Assembly (NCBI GenBank): GCA_038319025.1
Contig: JBBQCW010000003.1
Span: 124,001 to 188,000 of the forward strand
Direction: 5' to 3'
Source: JBBQCW01 sp038319025
Lineage (GTDB): Bacteria; Actinomycetota; Thermoleophilia; Solirubrobacterales; Solirubrobacteraceae
Length of the DNA stretch: 64,000 bases
Positions 52,103-61,463 of the stretch are shown here, piece after piece. The stretch's first letter is position 1, and every line of letters starts with the position of its first letter. The translations under genes and the position numbers were made by a program. The notes under the pieces were generated by a model, which saw only the letters and a list, made by a program, of their open reading frames with translations, did not search any database and had not been told where the DNA came from.

Positions 52103-53469
52103 CAGTCCTCCTGCGTGCGGTAGTAGACGGTTTTGACCTCGGTGTAGGCGTCGGTGGCGTGCGGCCCCAATTCGCGCCCGTAGCCGGACTGCTTGAACCC
52201 TCCGAAGGGAGTACTGACCCGGACGGAGCTGTTGGAATTGATCGAGAGGACACCGGTGTCGATGGCCCGCGCGACGCGCAGCGCTCGGCCCCCGTCACGC
52301 GTCCAGATCGAGCCCGACAGCCCGTAGACGGTGTCGTTGGCCATGCGGATCGCGTCCGCTTCGTCGGTGAACGGAATCACGCATGCCACGGGGCCGAAGA
52401 TCTCCTCGGTCGCGGCGCGATCGCTCGCGGCGACGGGTGACAGCACGGTCGGCGGGAACCAGTAGCCGGGGCCGTCCGGGACGGCGCCCTGGATGGCGAT
52501 GGGGGACCCGTCGGGGACGAACGAGGCGACCGTCTCGCGATGCCCGGCAGAGATGAGCGGGCCCATCGTGGTGCTTTCGTCAAGCGGGTCGCCGACTCGG
52601 ATACCGGCGACGGCGTCGGTGAACAACGTCAGGAACTCATCCACGGCGCCCTCTTGGACGAGTATCCGAGAGCGGGCGCAGCAGTCCTGTCCGGCATTCC
52701 CGAAAACCGCGCCAGGCGCCGCGGCGGCCGCAGCAGCGAGGTCGGCGTCGGCGAAGATCACGTTGGCGGACTTGCCGCCCAACTCCAAGGTGACTCGCTT
52801 GATCGTGGCGGCGGCGCCGGCGGCGATTGAGGCGCCCACCTCGGTGGAGCCGGTGAAGGCGACCTTCGCCACGTGGGGATGCTCGACCAAGCGCTGGCCG
52901 CACGTTCGGCCGGGACCCACCACGACGTTGACGACGCCCTCAGGGATGCCTGCTTCGAGGACCAGTTCGGCGAAACGCATGGCGGTCAGTGGCGTGAGCT
53001 CGGCCGGCTTGAGCACGACGGTGTTACCGGCGGCCAGAGCTGGTGCGAGCTTCCACGAAGCGATCGCCAGCGGGAAGTTCCACGGGGTGATCAGGGCGAC
53101 CACACCCAGCGGCTCACGGAAGGTCATGCCGACGCCGCCCGCGACTGGAATCGTGTCGCCGAGCAGTCGCTCGGGCGCGCCCGCGTAGTAGCGGAACGTC
53201 TCCACGACCATCCCGATCTCTCCCCGCGCATCGCCGATCGGCTTGCCGGCGTTGCGAGCCTCCAGGACCGACAGTTCCTCCAGGTGCGTCTCGATGGTGT
53301 CGGCCAAGGCGCGCAGCAGGGCGGAGCGGTCGGCGGGGGCGACCGCGCGCCATGCGGGGAAAGCGGCACGGGCGGCCGCGACGGCCGCGTCGGTCTCTTC
53401 GACACCGGCGCGGGGAACCTCCCGGAGCACCTGCTCGGTCGCGGGCTCGATGACGGAGAGCGTGCTCAT
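52102..53469 (-). CDS. NAD(P)-dependent aldehyde dehydrogenase
   Basis: A 455-residue ALDH. ITPWNFPLAIASWKLAPALA, VAFTGSTEVG, the general-base Glu in LELGGKSANV and the catalytic Cys in GNAGQDCCARS are all present. It is closest in style to amino-aldehyde or betaine-aldehyde dehydrogenases. TATCGT (53481-53476) ends 6 nt before the ATG (leaderless). The adjacent permease and glutamine-synthetase-like genes suggest amine catabolism (inference). Confidence 0.93.
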   Translation of the reverse strand: MSTLSVIEPATEQVLREVPRAGVEETDAAVAAARAAFPAWRAVAPADRSALLRALADTIETHLEELSVLEARNAGKPIGDARGEIGMVVETFRYYAGAPERLLGDTIPVAGGVGMTFREPLGVVALITPWNFPLAIASWKLAPALAAGNTVVLKPAELTPLTAMRFAELVLEAGIPEGVVNVVVGPGRTCGQRLVEHPHVAKVAFTGSTEVGASIAAGAAATIKRVTLELGGKSANVIFADADLAAAAAAAPGAVFGNAGQDCCARSRILVQEGAVDEFLTLFTDAVAGIRVGDPLDESTTMGPLISAGHRETVASFVPDGSPIAIQGAVPDGPGYWFPPTVLSPVAASDRAATEEIFGPVACVIPFTDEADAIRMANDTVYGLSGSIWTRDGGRALRVARAIDTGVLSINSNSSVRVSTPFGGFKQSGYGRELGPHATDAYTEVKTVYYRTQED

Positions 53470-53547
53470 TCGCCCACGATATCCAAAGGTGTGCTGGTCA
53501 TGCCTTTATTGCCCGAGGGGCCCGATTCAAAGTCAGCCCTGAAACAA

Positions 53548-53584
53548 CTCCGGCCGGCTCGCGACGAACGCGAACCGGCCGGAG
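53548..53584 (-). terminator. Terminator downstream of the APC permease
   Basis: On the minus strand CTCCGGCCGG (53584-53575) pairs with CCGGCCGGAG (53557-53548). One mismatch and a further 4 bp (TCGC/GCGA) extend it over a 7-nt loop. TTGTTTC follows, a modest T-rich tail. It separates permease transcription from the ALDH-SDR operon. Confidence 0.7.
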
Positions 53585-53615
53585 GTCATGCTCGAGAGAC
53601 GGCCCTCAGCGAGGG

Positions 53616-55199
53616 TCAGGGGGCCTCGGGGTACGGCGGCGGAGCGCCGATCTCCGCGTCGATCTCCCCGATCGTACGGCGTGGCCCGGTGAACGTCTTG
53701 TGGGCGCTCACCTTCCACCAGATGCCGACGACCAGGAACAGCCCGATCGTCACCACGGATGCGTAGTTGAAGGACGACGTCTTGAAGCCGTCGTCCCACG
53801 GAACGCCGGCCGGCGTCGTCGGGAGGATGAAGATGATCGTGATGATCCCCACCCAGATCGTGGAGAACAGGTTCATCCACTTGTACTTTGCCCCGTTGTT
53901 CCACGGGCCCGGCTTGAACGCATCGCCCATCCGCCAGCGCAGGTAGATCGGGATCACATACGCGATGTACAGGCCGATGACCGCGATGGAGACAACCGCG
54001 AAGAACGCCACCGGGAAGCCCGCGCTGTTGCCGGCGAGGGCGGGCGCGGTGATGATCAGGGCCATCCCGGCCATGAGGAGTACGGCGTTGAACGGGATTT
54101 TCCGCTCATTGACCTTGCTCCAGATCTTCCAGCCCGGGATCGCCCCGTCACGACTGAACGCGTAACACATGCGCGAAGCGCTCGTGAGACAGCTCATACC
54201 GCAGAACAACTGCCCGACGGTGGAGATGATCAGGATGAACTCCACCCACTGTGTGCTCATCGCCTGCTGGAACACAGCGATCGACGTGCCGCCGCCGGCG
54301 GTCACCTTGTCGGCACTCGACACCGCGAACGTGATGGCCAGCAGCACGATCCAGCCGATGATGGCCGAGTACAAGATCGACCGCCAGATACCCTTCGGTG
54401 CTGCTTCCGCGGCCCCGTGAGTCTCCTCGGAGATGTGCGCGGAGGCGTCGTAGCCGGTGATCGTGTACTGCGTCAGCAGGAAGCCGAGCGGGAGCACGAA
54501 GTACCAGTACATGCCCATGCCGAAGCCGGAGTTGTTGATGCGCTTGGTGAAGACGAAGTCCACGGATGCGTGATGGTCAGGCACAAGGACGAGGACCAGG
54601 ACGATCAACGCCACGCCCGCGATGTGCCAAAAGACGGAGACCGAGTTCAGCACCGCTACGAAGTGGCTGCCGACGATGTTCACGATTGCGTGGCCGATGA
54701 GGATGATCACGAAGAGGATGAAGGTCTCACTGAGGATGCTGTTCGCATCCGCGAAGTTCATCCCGAAGATATTCACGCCGTAAAGGCCGAAGATCGTTCC
54801 CAGGAACGAGGCCGCCGCGTAATCCACGGAGGCCACGACCGCAATCAAGCCGACGAGATTGAACCAGCCAGTGAACCAGCCCCATGACGGGCCGCCCAGC
54901 TCACAGGCCCACCAGTAGATGCCGCCCGCAGTGGGGTAGGCCGACACCAGCTCGGCCATGCAGAAGCCGATGATGAGGATGAAGCCCGAAATTACCAGCC
55001 AGCCCCACGAGATCGCGACCGGGCCACCGTTGTTCCAGGCTTGGCCGTACGTGGTGAAACAGCCGGCCAGGACCGAAATGATCGTGAACGAGATCGCAAA
55101 GTTCTGGAATCCACTCCAGCTTCGCGACAGGTCCTGCTTGTAGCCCATCTCGGCGAGTCGCTGCTCGTCGCTGTCGGGCGTCTTTTGGACGGTGCTCAT
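53616..55199 (-). CDS. APC-superfamily amino acid/amine permease
   Basis: A 527-residue transporter with 12 predicted helices, resembling GABA/choline/polyamine permeases of the BAT1 type. It opens LGYKQDLSR-like (EMGYKQDLSRSWSGFQNFAI), has GGIYWWACELGGPSWGWFTG in helix 3, and contains the GYDASAHISEET motif typical of this group. ATG 55199 has GAGGAAGAGG upstream; an earlier start at 55325 adds an unlikely 42 residues. It probably imports the substrate of the surrounding amine-catabolic genes. Confidence 0.9.
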   Translation of the reverse strand: MSTVQKTPDSDEQRLAEMGYKQDLSRSWSGFQNFAISFTIISVLAGCFTTYGQAWNNGGPVAISWGWLVISGFILIIGFCMAELVSAYPTAGGIYWWACELGGPSWGWFTGWFNLVGLIAVVASVDYAAASFLGTIFGLYGVNIFGMNFADANSILSETFILFVIILIGHAIVNIVGSHFVAVLNSVSVFWHIAGVALIVLVLVLVPDHHASVDFVFTKRINNSGFGMGMYWYFVLPLGFLLTQYTITGYDASAHISEETHGAAEAAPKGIWRSILYSAIIGWIVLLAITFAVSSADKVTAGGGTSIAVFQQAMSTQWVEFILIISTVGQLFCGMSCLTSASRMCYAFSRDGAIPGWKIWSKVNERKIPFNAVLLMAGMALIITAPALAGNSAGFPVAFFAVVSIAVIGLYIAYVIPIYLRWRMGDAFKPGPWNNGAKYKWMNLFSTIWVGIITIIFILPTTPAGVPWDDGFKTSSFNYASVVTIGLFLVVGIWWKVSAHKTFTGPRRTIGEIDAEIGAPPPYPEAP

Positions 55200-55441
55200 G
55201 TGCTTGTTCCCCTCTTCCTCCGTACCGGGTGACGCCCCTCGCGGCACCTCGCGACCTACGTATTCGACGTTCGTCGACCGATTCCTGACGAAAGGTACGG
55301 TCAGCGAACCTTCATGCGGCGCCAATCTACGTCCGGATGGGGACAGAAGTCAATGGACGGTCGGTCCAATGGTCGCGATTTGGGCTGTTCTCGCTGTTCT
55401 CGGCGGGCGCGGCAGCCGTGCTCAGTTCTAGACTTCATGCC

Positions 55442-55744
55442 ATGGATGCTGCACGGCTTCCGAGGATCGCGGGCGGGATTGCTTTTGTTATCGGGGCCGG
55501 TGCGATGGTGCGCCCGGATCTGCTGGTGCGGGCGTACGGGATGGATCCGGGGGAGATGAACGGTGTCTCCTCGTTCGGGTGGCGGCTCTTCGCCGCCCGA
55601 AACCTCGTCCTCGGCGGCGCAGCGATCGCCGGCGCGCCCTGGGCCCGCGACATCACGCTGCTCGTGCAAGCGCCCGACCAGCTCGTCTTCTTCACGCAGC
55701 TAAAGCCCGCTCGATCCCGCTTCCGACGGCTCTCGCCGCCATGA
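55442..55744 (+). CDS. Small membrane protein (DUF4267-like)
   Basis: A 100-residue protein with about three hydrophobic segments (IAGGIAFVIGAGAMVRPDLL, LFAARNLVLGGAAIAG, and a weaker one near the C-terminus). The pattern resembles DUF4267 proteins. TAGACT (55429-55434) ends 7 nt before ATG 55442 (leaderless). The function is unknown. Confidence 0.65.
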   Translation: MDAARLPRIAGGIAFVIGAGAMVRPDLLVRAYGMDPGEMNGVSSFGWRLFAARNLVLGGAAIAGAPWARDITLLVQAPDQLVFFTQLKPARSRFRRLSPP

Positions 55745-55824
55745 CCAGCTCAGGAGCAGTCATCGCCCTCTGTTTGGCGGCGAGACAAGCAGACGCCGTC
55801 GCGCATTGAAGTCAAAACGCGAAC

Positions 55825-56532
55825 CTAGGGAAGCAGCCCCGCCAAAACGTGTTCGGTACCTCTCAGATGCTCGGCCATCCGGGCTGCCGCTTTCGCCCCG
55901 TCCCGCGCCCTGATCGCGGCCACGATCCCGGCGTGTTGGATGTTGGAGGAGTGCAGCACCTGCGGCGGGTGCGCGATATGGGCGATCAGATCGGTCATCT
56001 CCCCCTGCGCCTCGGTGATAGCGCGCTCGAGGCGCGCGCTGCCGGTCGTCTGGGCGAGCAGTAGGTGGAAACGCACGTCGGCTTTGCGGTAGGCGGAAAA
56101 GTCGCCGACCAGTGGCTCCATCTCGGCGACCAGTCCGGCGAGCACGTTCACGGCGTCCGTATCGGCTCGCTCGGCCGCCAGGAGTACGACGCCGACCTCG
56201 ATCGCCAGGCGTGCATCGCAGGCCTCTCGCCACCCGGCGACGAGATCGTCGGACGGCGCGACGGCCACCGGCGGTCGCTCGGCGACAAACGTGCCGCCGC
56301 CCCGGCCGCGGGTCGCGCGCAGATGGCCGCTCTCACCCAGCGCGCCGAGCGCCTGTCGCAGCGTCGAGCGCGCGATGCCCAAGCGGGCGCACAGCTCACG
56401 CTCTGCCGGCAGGCGTGATCCGGGTGGGAGCAGGCCTAGCTTGATCGCCGTGCCGAGCCGCTCGACCGTCTCCTCGAACGCCGTCGGCGAGACCACGGGA
56501 GCGAAGACAGCGTCCGGCGCGACCGTGGCCAC
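55825..56532 (-). CDS. GntR-family regulator with FCD domain
   Basis: A 235-residue FadR-type regulator. The winged helix is at about 18-85 (GSRLPAERELCARLGIARST, LRQALGALGESGHL, RGGGTFVA). The FCD effector domain follows, with metal-ligand-type residues in KADVRFHLLLAQTTG and HAGIVAAIRARDG. It follows the glutamine-synthetase-like gene by 3 bp in the same operon and probably regulates the amine-catabolism genes. Confidence 0.92.
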   Translation of the reverse strand: MATVAPDAVFAPVVSPTAFEETVERLGTAIKLGLLPPGSRLPAERELCARLGIARSTLRQALGALGESGHLRATRGRGGGTFVAERPPVAVAPSDDLVAGWREACDARLAIEVGVVLLAAERADTDAVNVLAGLVAEMEPLVGDFSAYRKADVRFHLLLAQTTGSARLERAITEAQGEMTDLIAHIAHPPQVLHSSNIQHAGIVAAIRARDGAKAAARMAEHLRGTEHVLAGLLP

Positions 56533-56535
56533 CTC

Positions 56536-57864
56536 CTACAACCTTTCGAAGCCCCGGACGCGCTCCCAGTCGGTGACGGCGCCGCCGAAGGCGTCCAGCT
56601 CAACCTGGGCGTTGTTGAGGTAGTGGTCGACGACCTCGTCGCCGAAGGCCTCGCGTGCCATTGCGCTGCCGGCGAACAGTTCCCGCGCTTCGCGGAGCGA
56701 CGTCGGCAACTTGGGCTTGTCAGAGGCATACGCATTTCCAGACACGGGCGCTTCGAGTTCCAAGTCGCTGTCCACACCGTGTAGTCCGGCGGCGATCAGT
56801 GCCGCCAGCGCCAGGTACGGGTTCACGTCGGCCCCGGGGGCCCGGCATTCCAGGCGGGTGGCTGGCCCGTGGCCGACTACGCGCAACGCGCAGGTGCGGT
56901 TGTCGGCGCCCCACGCGACCGTGGTCGGGGCAAACGACGCCGAGGCGAACCGTTTGTAGGAGTTGACGTTGGGCGCCAGCAGGAGCGTCAGTTCCCGCAC
57001 GCAGGCAAGCTGACCGGCAAGGAAGCGGTCGAACACTTCAGGCTGCTGCTCAAAGACGGCCGACCCGTCCGCTTCGCGCAACGACAGATGGACGTGGCAC
57101 GAGTTACCTTCGCGCTCGTCGTACTTGGCCATGAACGTGATCGCGTGGCCCTCCTGCGCGGCGATCTCCTTGGCCCCGTTCTTGTAGATCGTGTGCTCAT
57201 CGGCCGCCCGCAGTGCATCGGCATACAGGAAGTTGATCTCGTGCTGGCCGAAGTTGCACTCGCCCTTGGAGTTCTCCACCGTCAGGCCCGCGCCGGCCAT
57301 CGCGTTGCGGATCCGGCGGATCAGCGGCTCGACCCGGGCCGTGCCGAACATCGAGTAGTCGACGTTGTAGCGGTTGGCCGGCGTGAGGCCCTGGTAGCGC
57401 TTGTCCCAGGCTGCCTCGTAGGTGTCGGTGAAGAGCATGAACTCCAGCTCGGTGGCCGCGAACGCGTGCCAGCCGCGCTCGGCGAGGCGGTCGATCTGGC
57501 GGCGCAGGATCTGCCTGGGCGAGGCGACGACATCGCTGCCGTCGCTCCAGCGCACGTCGGCCAGTACGGCCGCCGTCGCTTCGTGCCACGGCACGCGGTG
57601 CAGCGTCTCCATGTCCGGGACCATGCAGAAGTCGCCGTAGCCCTTTTCCCAGGAGGACATGGCGTAGCCCTCGACCGTGTTCATGTCCACATCGACGGCG
57701 AGCAGGTAGTTGCAGCCCTCAGCCTCGTGGCCGACGATGTGTTCCAGGAAATGGCTTGCCGTCAGGCGCTTGCCCTGGAGGCGGCCCTGCATGTCGGTGA
57801 TCGCCAGCAGCACGGTGTCGATACTGCCGGCGGCGACGTCGGCCTTGAGCTCTTCGAGGTTCAT
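56536..57864 (-). CDS. Glutamine synthetase-like gamma-glutamyl-amine ligase (PuuA/GlnA3-type)
   Basis: A 442-residue GS-fold ligase distinct from the glnA product. TELEFMLFTDTYE, NSKGECNFGQHEINF, the GNSCHVHLSLRE metal/ATP segment and RLECRAPGADVNPYLALAAL are conserved. Such paralogues gamma-glutamylate putrescine, ethanolamine or other amines. TACCTT (57877-57872) ends 7 nt before the ATG (leaderless). It is followed by the GntR gene and lies near the amine permease, ALDH and oxidase. The amine is not determinable from sequence. Confidence 0.88.
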   Translation of the reverse strand: MNLEELKADVAAGSIDTVLLAITDMQGRLQGKRLTASHFLEHIVGHEAEGCNYLLAVDVDMNTVEGYAMSSWEKGYGDFCMVPDMETLHRVPWHEATAAVLADVRWSDGSDVVASPRQILRRQIDRLAERGWHAFAATELEFMLFTDTYEAAWDKRYQGLTPANRYNVDYSMFGTARVEPLIRRIRNAMAGAGLTVENSKGECNFGQHEINFLYADALRAADEHTIYKNGAKEIAAQEGHAITFMAKYDEREGNSCHVHLSLREADGSAVFEQQPEVFDRFLAGQLACVRELTLLLAPNVNSYKRFASASFAPTTVAWGADNRTCALRVVGHGPATRLECRAPGADVNPYLALAALIAAGLHGVDSDLELEAPVSGNAYASDKPKLPTSLREARELFAGSAMAREAFGDEVVDHYLNNAQVELDAFGGAVTDWERVRGFERL

Positions 57865-57931
57865 GTCCTTGAAGGTATCCCCATCGGCCCTTTGGGCGCA
57901 AACGGACGACCCTGATGCGCCGGCTCGTCAC

Positions 57932-57960
57932 TTGACGTGTCCTGCGCCGACCGGTTGTCT
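57932..57960 (+). promoter_or_regulatory. Promoter of the kinase-like/oxidase operon
   Basis: TTGACG (57932-57937), a 17-nt spacer and TTGTCT (57955-57960). The -10 ends 8 nt before ATG 57969, favouring that ATG over TTG 57960, which overlaps the -10. Confidence 0.55.
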
Positions 57961-57968
57961 TGGCCCAC

Positions 57969-58898
57969 ATGGCGATCGACGCGCACGAGCCGACAGGAGA
58001 TCTCGCGCGCATCATTGCTGCGCTCGAGCCGCGCCTGGGTGCGGCGGAGGGGAAACCCGTTGCGCTCGCGGGCGGCATCACCAATCGCAACTACCGCTTG
58101 CGGATGGGTGGCGTCGACTACGTGCTGCGAATCACCGGCAAGGACACCAGCGTCCTGGGCATCGACCGCGAGGCGGAGGTGGCGGCCACACGTGCGGCAC
58201 ACGAGGCCGGTGTCGCGCCGCCGGTCGCCGACTATCTGGCCGAGGAGGAATGCCTGGTCACGCGGTTCATCGAGGGCAGGCCGGTGAGTGCGGACGAGCT
58301 GCGTGATCCCACGACGCTCGGCGAGGTCGCCTCGTCGATCCGGATGGTGCACGACGGGCCTGCGTTCCCCAAATCGTTCTCCGTCTTCCGGACGGTTGAG
58401 ACCTACCGCGACGAGACTCTGGCGCGCGGGGGCACCGTACCCGCCGCCTATGACGAAGCCGCTCTGCTCGCTGCGCGTATCGAGGCAGCTCTGACCGGCC
58501 CCGAGCACGCTCCGGTGCCGTGCCACAACGACCTGCTGACCGCCAACTTCATTCACGACGGCATTCGCGTGCGCATCGTCGACTGGGAGTACGCGGGGAT
58601 GGGCGACCGGTACTTCGACCTCGGCGGACTGTCGGTCAACAACGGATTTGACGAGCGGGACGATGAACGTCTCCTGGCCGCCTACTTCGGCGTCCCGGCG
58701 ACCGAGGCCCGCTTTGGCGCGGTGCGCCTCGGGCGCATGATGTTCGACCTGCGCGAGGCAATGTGGGGCGTCGTGCAGACGGTCGTCTCGGACCTTGACT
58801 TCGACTACGCGACGTACGCCGACACGCACTTTCACCGATTGCTAACCGCTGCTCACGACCCGAGACTGAAGGATTGGCTGCATGGTCAGACCCCGTGA
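57969..58898 (+). CDS. Choline/ethanolamine kinase-like phosphotransferase
   Basis: A 309-residue protein-kinase-like (APH/choline kinase) fold. ALAGGITNRNYRLRM is the nucleotide region, CHNDLLTANFIHDG carries the catalytic Asp-Asn, and VRIVDWEYAGMGDRYFDLGG the metal-binding Asp. The WEYAGMG-DRYFDLG pattern is typical of choline/ethanolamine kinases. It overlaps the oxidase gene by 17 bp. Phosphorylation of a small amino alcohol is the best guess. Confidence 0.87.
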   Translation: MAIDAHEPTGDLARIIAALEPRLGAAEGKPVALAGGITNRNYRLRMGGVDYVLRITGKDTSVLGIDREAEVAATRAAHEAGVAPPVADYLAEEECLVTRFIEGRPVSADELRDPTTLGEVASSIRMVHDGPAFPKSFSVFRTVETYRDETLARGGTVPAAYDEAALLAARIEAALTGPEHAPVPCHNDLLTANFIHDGIRVRIVDWEYAGMGDRYFDLGGLSVNNGFDERDDERLLAAYFGVPATEARFGAVRLGRMMFDLREAMWGVVQTVVSDLDFDYATYADTHFHRLLTAAHDPRLKDWLHGQTP

Positions 58899-61359
58899 CG
58901 TTCCCGCCCGTGCCCGTGTCGTCATCATCGGCGGCGGGGTGGGCGGCACCTCGATCGCCTATCACCTGGCTCAGCTGGGCGAGAAGGATGTCGTCCTGCT
59001 GGATCGCAACGAGCTGACGAGCGGTTCAACGTTCCACTCGGCCGGCCTTGTAGGGCAGCTACGCGGCTCGGTTTCGCTGACGAAAATGATGATGTATTCC
59101 GTCGACCTGTACCGGCGACTGGGCGAGGAGTCCGACTTCGATCCAGGCTGGGTTGAGTGCGGCGGGATCCGTCTGGCCTGCACACCTGAGCGCGAGCAGG
59201 AGATCAAACGTCAGGTCGCGTGGGCCAAGACGTTCGGCCTGCCTTTGGAGGAGCTGTCACCGGATGAGGCGCGGGACCTCTTCCCGCTGATGGTCACCGA
59301 CGGTGTGCGCGCAGCGTCCTATTTGCCCACCGACGGCTATCTGGATCCCTCCCAGCTCACCTACGCACTGGCCGACGGCGCCCGCCGCGGGGGCGTGCAG
59401 ATCTTCACCCACACCCGCGTGAACTCCATCCATGTGGAGGGCGGCCGTGTACGCGGCGTCTCCACGGAATGGGGCGACATCGAGGCCGAGGTGGTGGTCA
59501 ACGCCGGTGGTATGTACGCCGCCGAGATCGGCCGCCTCGCCGGGGTGCGTGTGCCGATCGTGCCGTTCGCGCACGAGTACCTCGTCACGCAGCCTTTCGC
59601 CGCGATGGAGGAGCTGCGCGCCGATGGGCATCACCTGCCGACGATGCGCGACCCTGACCTGCTCGTCTACTACCGCGAGGAGGGTCGCGGCCTGATCATG
59701 GGCGGGTACGAGCGCCACTCCGCCCCGTGGTCGCTGGACGATCAGCTCGTGGACCGCATCCCGCCGACCTTCAACGGGCAGCTGCTTGAAGAGGACTGGG
59801 ACCGGTTTGAGGAGATCACCGAGAACTCCAAGAAGCGCGTCCCGGTGATGGATGAGATCAAGGTGACCAAGCTCATCAACGGGCCTGAGGCCTTTACCCC
59901 CGACAACGAGTTCTGCCTGGGGGAGAGCGAGGTCGGCGGCTTCTTCGTGGCCGCGGGGTTCTGCGCGCATGGGCTGGCCGGCGCGGGCGGCATCGGCAAG
60001 GTGATGGCCGAATGGATCGCCGAGGGCGAGCCGTCGCTCGACCTGTGGCACATGGACATCCGCCGGTTCGGCGCGCACTATCGGTCACCGAGCTACACGC
60101 TCAAACGTGCACGGGAAAATTACGAGACCTACTACGACATCAAATACCCCGGGCACGAGCGGCAGACCGGGCGGCCGTTGCGCATGTCCAGTGCGTACCC
60201 GTGGCATTCCGAGCATGGCGCCGCCTTCGGCGAGAAGTCCGGGTGGGAGAGGGTCAACTGGTACGAGTCGAACACCTCGGCGGGCGATGAGGCGCTGCGC
60301 CCCGGCGGCTGGGCGGGCATGCACTGGTCGCCGGCGATCGGCGCTGAGCACCTCGCGGTGCGCGAACGCGCCGGGCTGTTCGACGAGTCCTCCTTCGCCA
60401 AGATCGAGATCTCGGGAGCAGGTGCCGCCAAGTTCCTGGAGTCGTTGTGCGACAACGAGGTGGCCGGTGAGGTGGGCCACATCACCTACACCCAGATGTG
60501 CAACCGGCGAGGGGGAATCGAATGCGATTTCACGGTGACGCGTCTGGAGGAGGAGCTCTTCTCGATCGTCACCGGCACTGCATTCGGAAACCACGACCTG
60601 GCCTGGTTGCGCGCGCACCTGCCGGCCGATGGGTCGGTGCGTCTGAGTGATGTCACAGCGCGGTGGGCCTGCTTCGCGCTGTGGGGGCCGCGGGCGCGCG
60701 ACATCCTCGCCCCACTAACTCCGGATGCCCTTGATGACGACGCGTTCCCGTATTTGACCGCGCAGAACATCACGGTGGGTGACGTGCCCGTGCGCGCACT
60801 ACGGGTCACGTTCGTCGGCGAACTCGGCTGGGAGCTGTACTGCCCCACGGAATACGGCGCCGGCCTGTGGCGCGCGCTGTGGGCCGCCGGGGAGCCACAC
60901 GGGCTCGTAGTCGGTGGCTACAAGGCAATCGACTCACTGCGGTTGGAGAAGGGCTACCGCGTGTGGGCGGGCGACATCACTCCGGACGAGACTCCGTACG
61001 AGGCCGGCCTGGGGTTTTGTGTGAAGCTCGACAAGCCCAGTGGGTTCCTGGGCCGCGACGCCCTGGCAGCGGCGAAGGAGGCGGGGCCTCGACACCGCCT
61101 GCGCTGCATCACGCTGGACGATCCGCGCGCGGTGGCGCTGGGCAACGAACCGGTGCGGATCGGCGGTGAGATCGTCGGTCGGGTCACGACGGGTGGATAC
61201 GGGTACACCGTCGGCGCGTCGATCGCGTACGCGTACGTGCCGCCGGATCGTGCCGAGGTGGGCACCGAGGTCGAGATCGACATCTTTGGCACGTGGGTGC
61301 CGGGCCGAATCGCGGCGGAGCCCCTGTATGACCCGAAGGGCGAGCGGATTCGCGGGTGA
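58882..61359 (+). CDS. Dimethylglycine/sarcosine oxidase-type FAD protein fused to GcvT domains
   Basis: An 825-residue two-part enzyme. The N-terminal DAO flavin domain has RVVIIGGGVGGTSIAYHLAQ and SGSTFHSAGLVGQLR, where the His matches the covalent-flavin position of dimethylglycine dehydrogenases. From about residue 430 it continues as a GcvT-like tetrahydrofolate-binding domain (VRERAGLFDESSFAKIEI, GELGWELYCP) with a C-terminal barrel. Such enzymes demethylate N-methylglycines and pass the formaldehyde unit to tetrahydrofolate. It overlaps the upstream kinase-like gene, so the two are co-expressed. Confidence 0.9.
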   Translation: MVRPRDVPARARVVIIGGGVGGTSIAYHLAQLGEKDVVLLDRNELTSGSTFHSAGLVGQLRGSVSLTKMMMYSVDLYRRLGEESDFDPGWVECGGIRLACTPEREQEIKRQVAWAKTFGLPLEELSPDEARDLFPLMVTDGVRAASYLPTDGYLDPSQLTYALADGARRGGVQIFTHTRVNSIHVEGGRVRGVSTEWGDIEAEVVVNAGGMYAAEIGRLAGVRVPIVPFAHEYLVTQPFAAMEELRADGHHLPTMRDPDLLVYYREEGRGLIMGGYERHSAPWSLDDQLVDRIPPTFNGQLLEEDWDRFEEITENSKKRVPVMDEIKVTKLINGPEAFTPDNEFCLGESEVGGFFVAAGFCAHGLAGAGGIGKVMAEWIAEGEPSLDLWHMDIRRFGAHYRSPSYTLKRARENYETYYDIKYPGHERQTGRPLRMSSAYPWHSEHGAAFGEKSGWERVNWYESNTSAGDEALRPGGWAGMHWSPAIGAEHLAVRERAGLFDESSFAKIEISGAGAAKFLESLCDNEVAGEVGHITYTQMCNRRGGIECDFTVTRLEEELFSIVTGTAFGNHDLAWLRAHLPADGSVRLSDVTARWACFALWGPRARDILAPLTPDALDDDAFPYLTAQNITVGDVPVRALRVTFVGELGWELYCPTEYGAGLWRALWAAGEPHGLVVGGYKAIDSLRLEKGYRVWAGDITPDETPYEAGLGFCVKLDKPSGFLGRDALAAAKEAGPRHRLRCITLDDPRAVALGNEPVRIGGEIVGRVTTGGYGYTVGASIAYAYVPPDRAEVGTEVEIDIFGTWVPGRIAAEPLYDPKGERIRG

Positions 61360-61463
61360 GGCCGGGCACAACGCGGGCGCAGTCGAGCGGATGGTGGCAC
61401 GCAAACTCGATCACTGTGAGCAGGTTTGCGACCCACCCACCGTGCCGAATGGGAGCGCACGGG

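Noticed and set aside
53700..54887. Plus-strand 395-codon frame opposite the permease
   Set aside because: Asp/His/Arg-rich shadow of membrane-helix codons; the minus strand encodes a complete APC permease.
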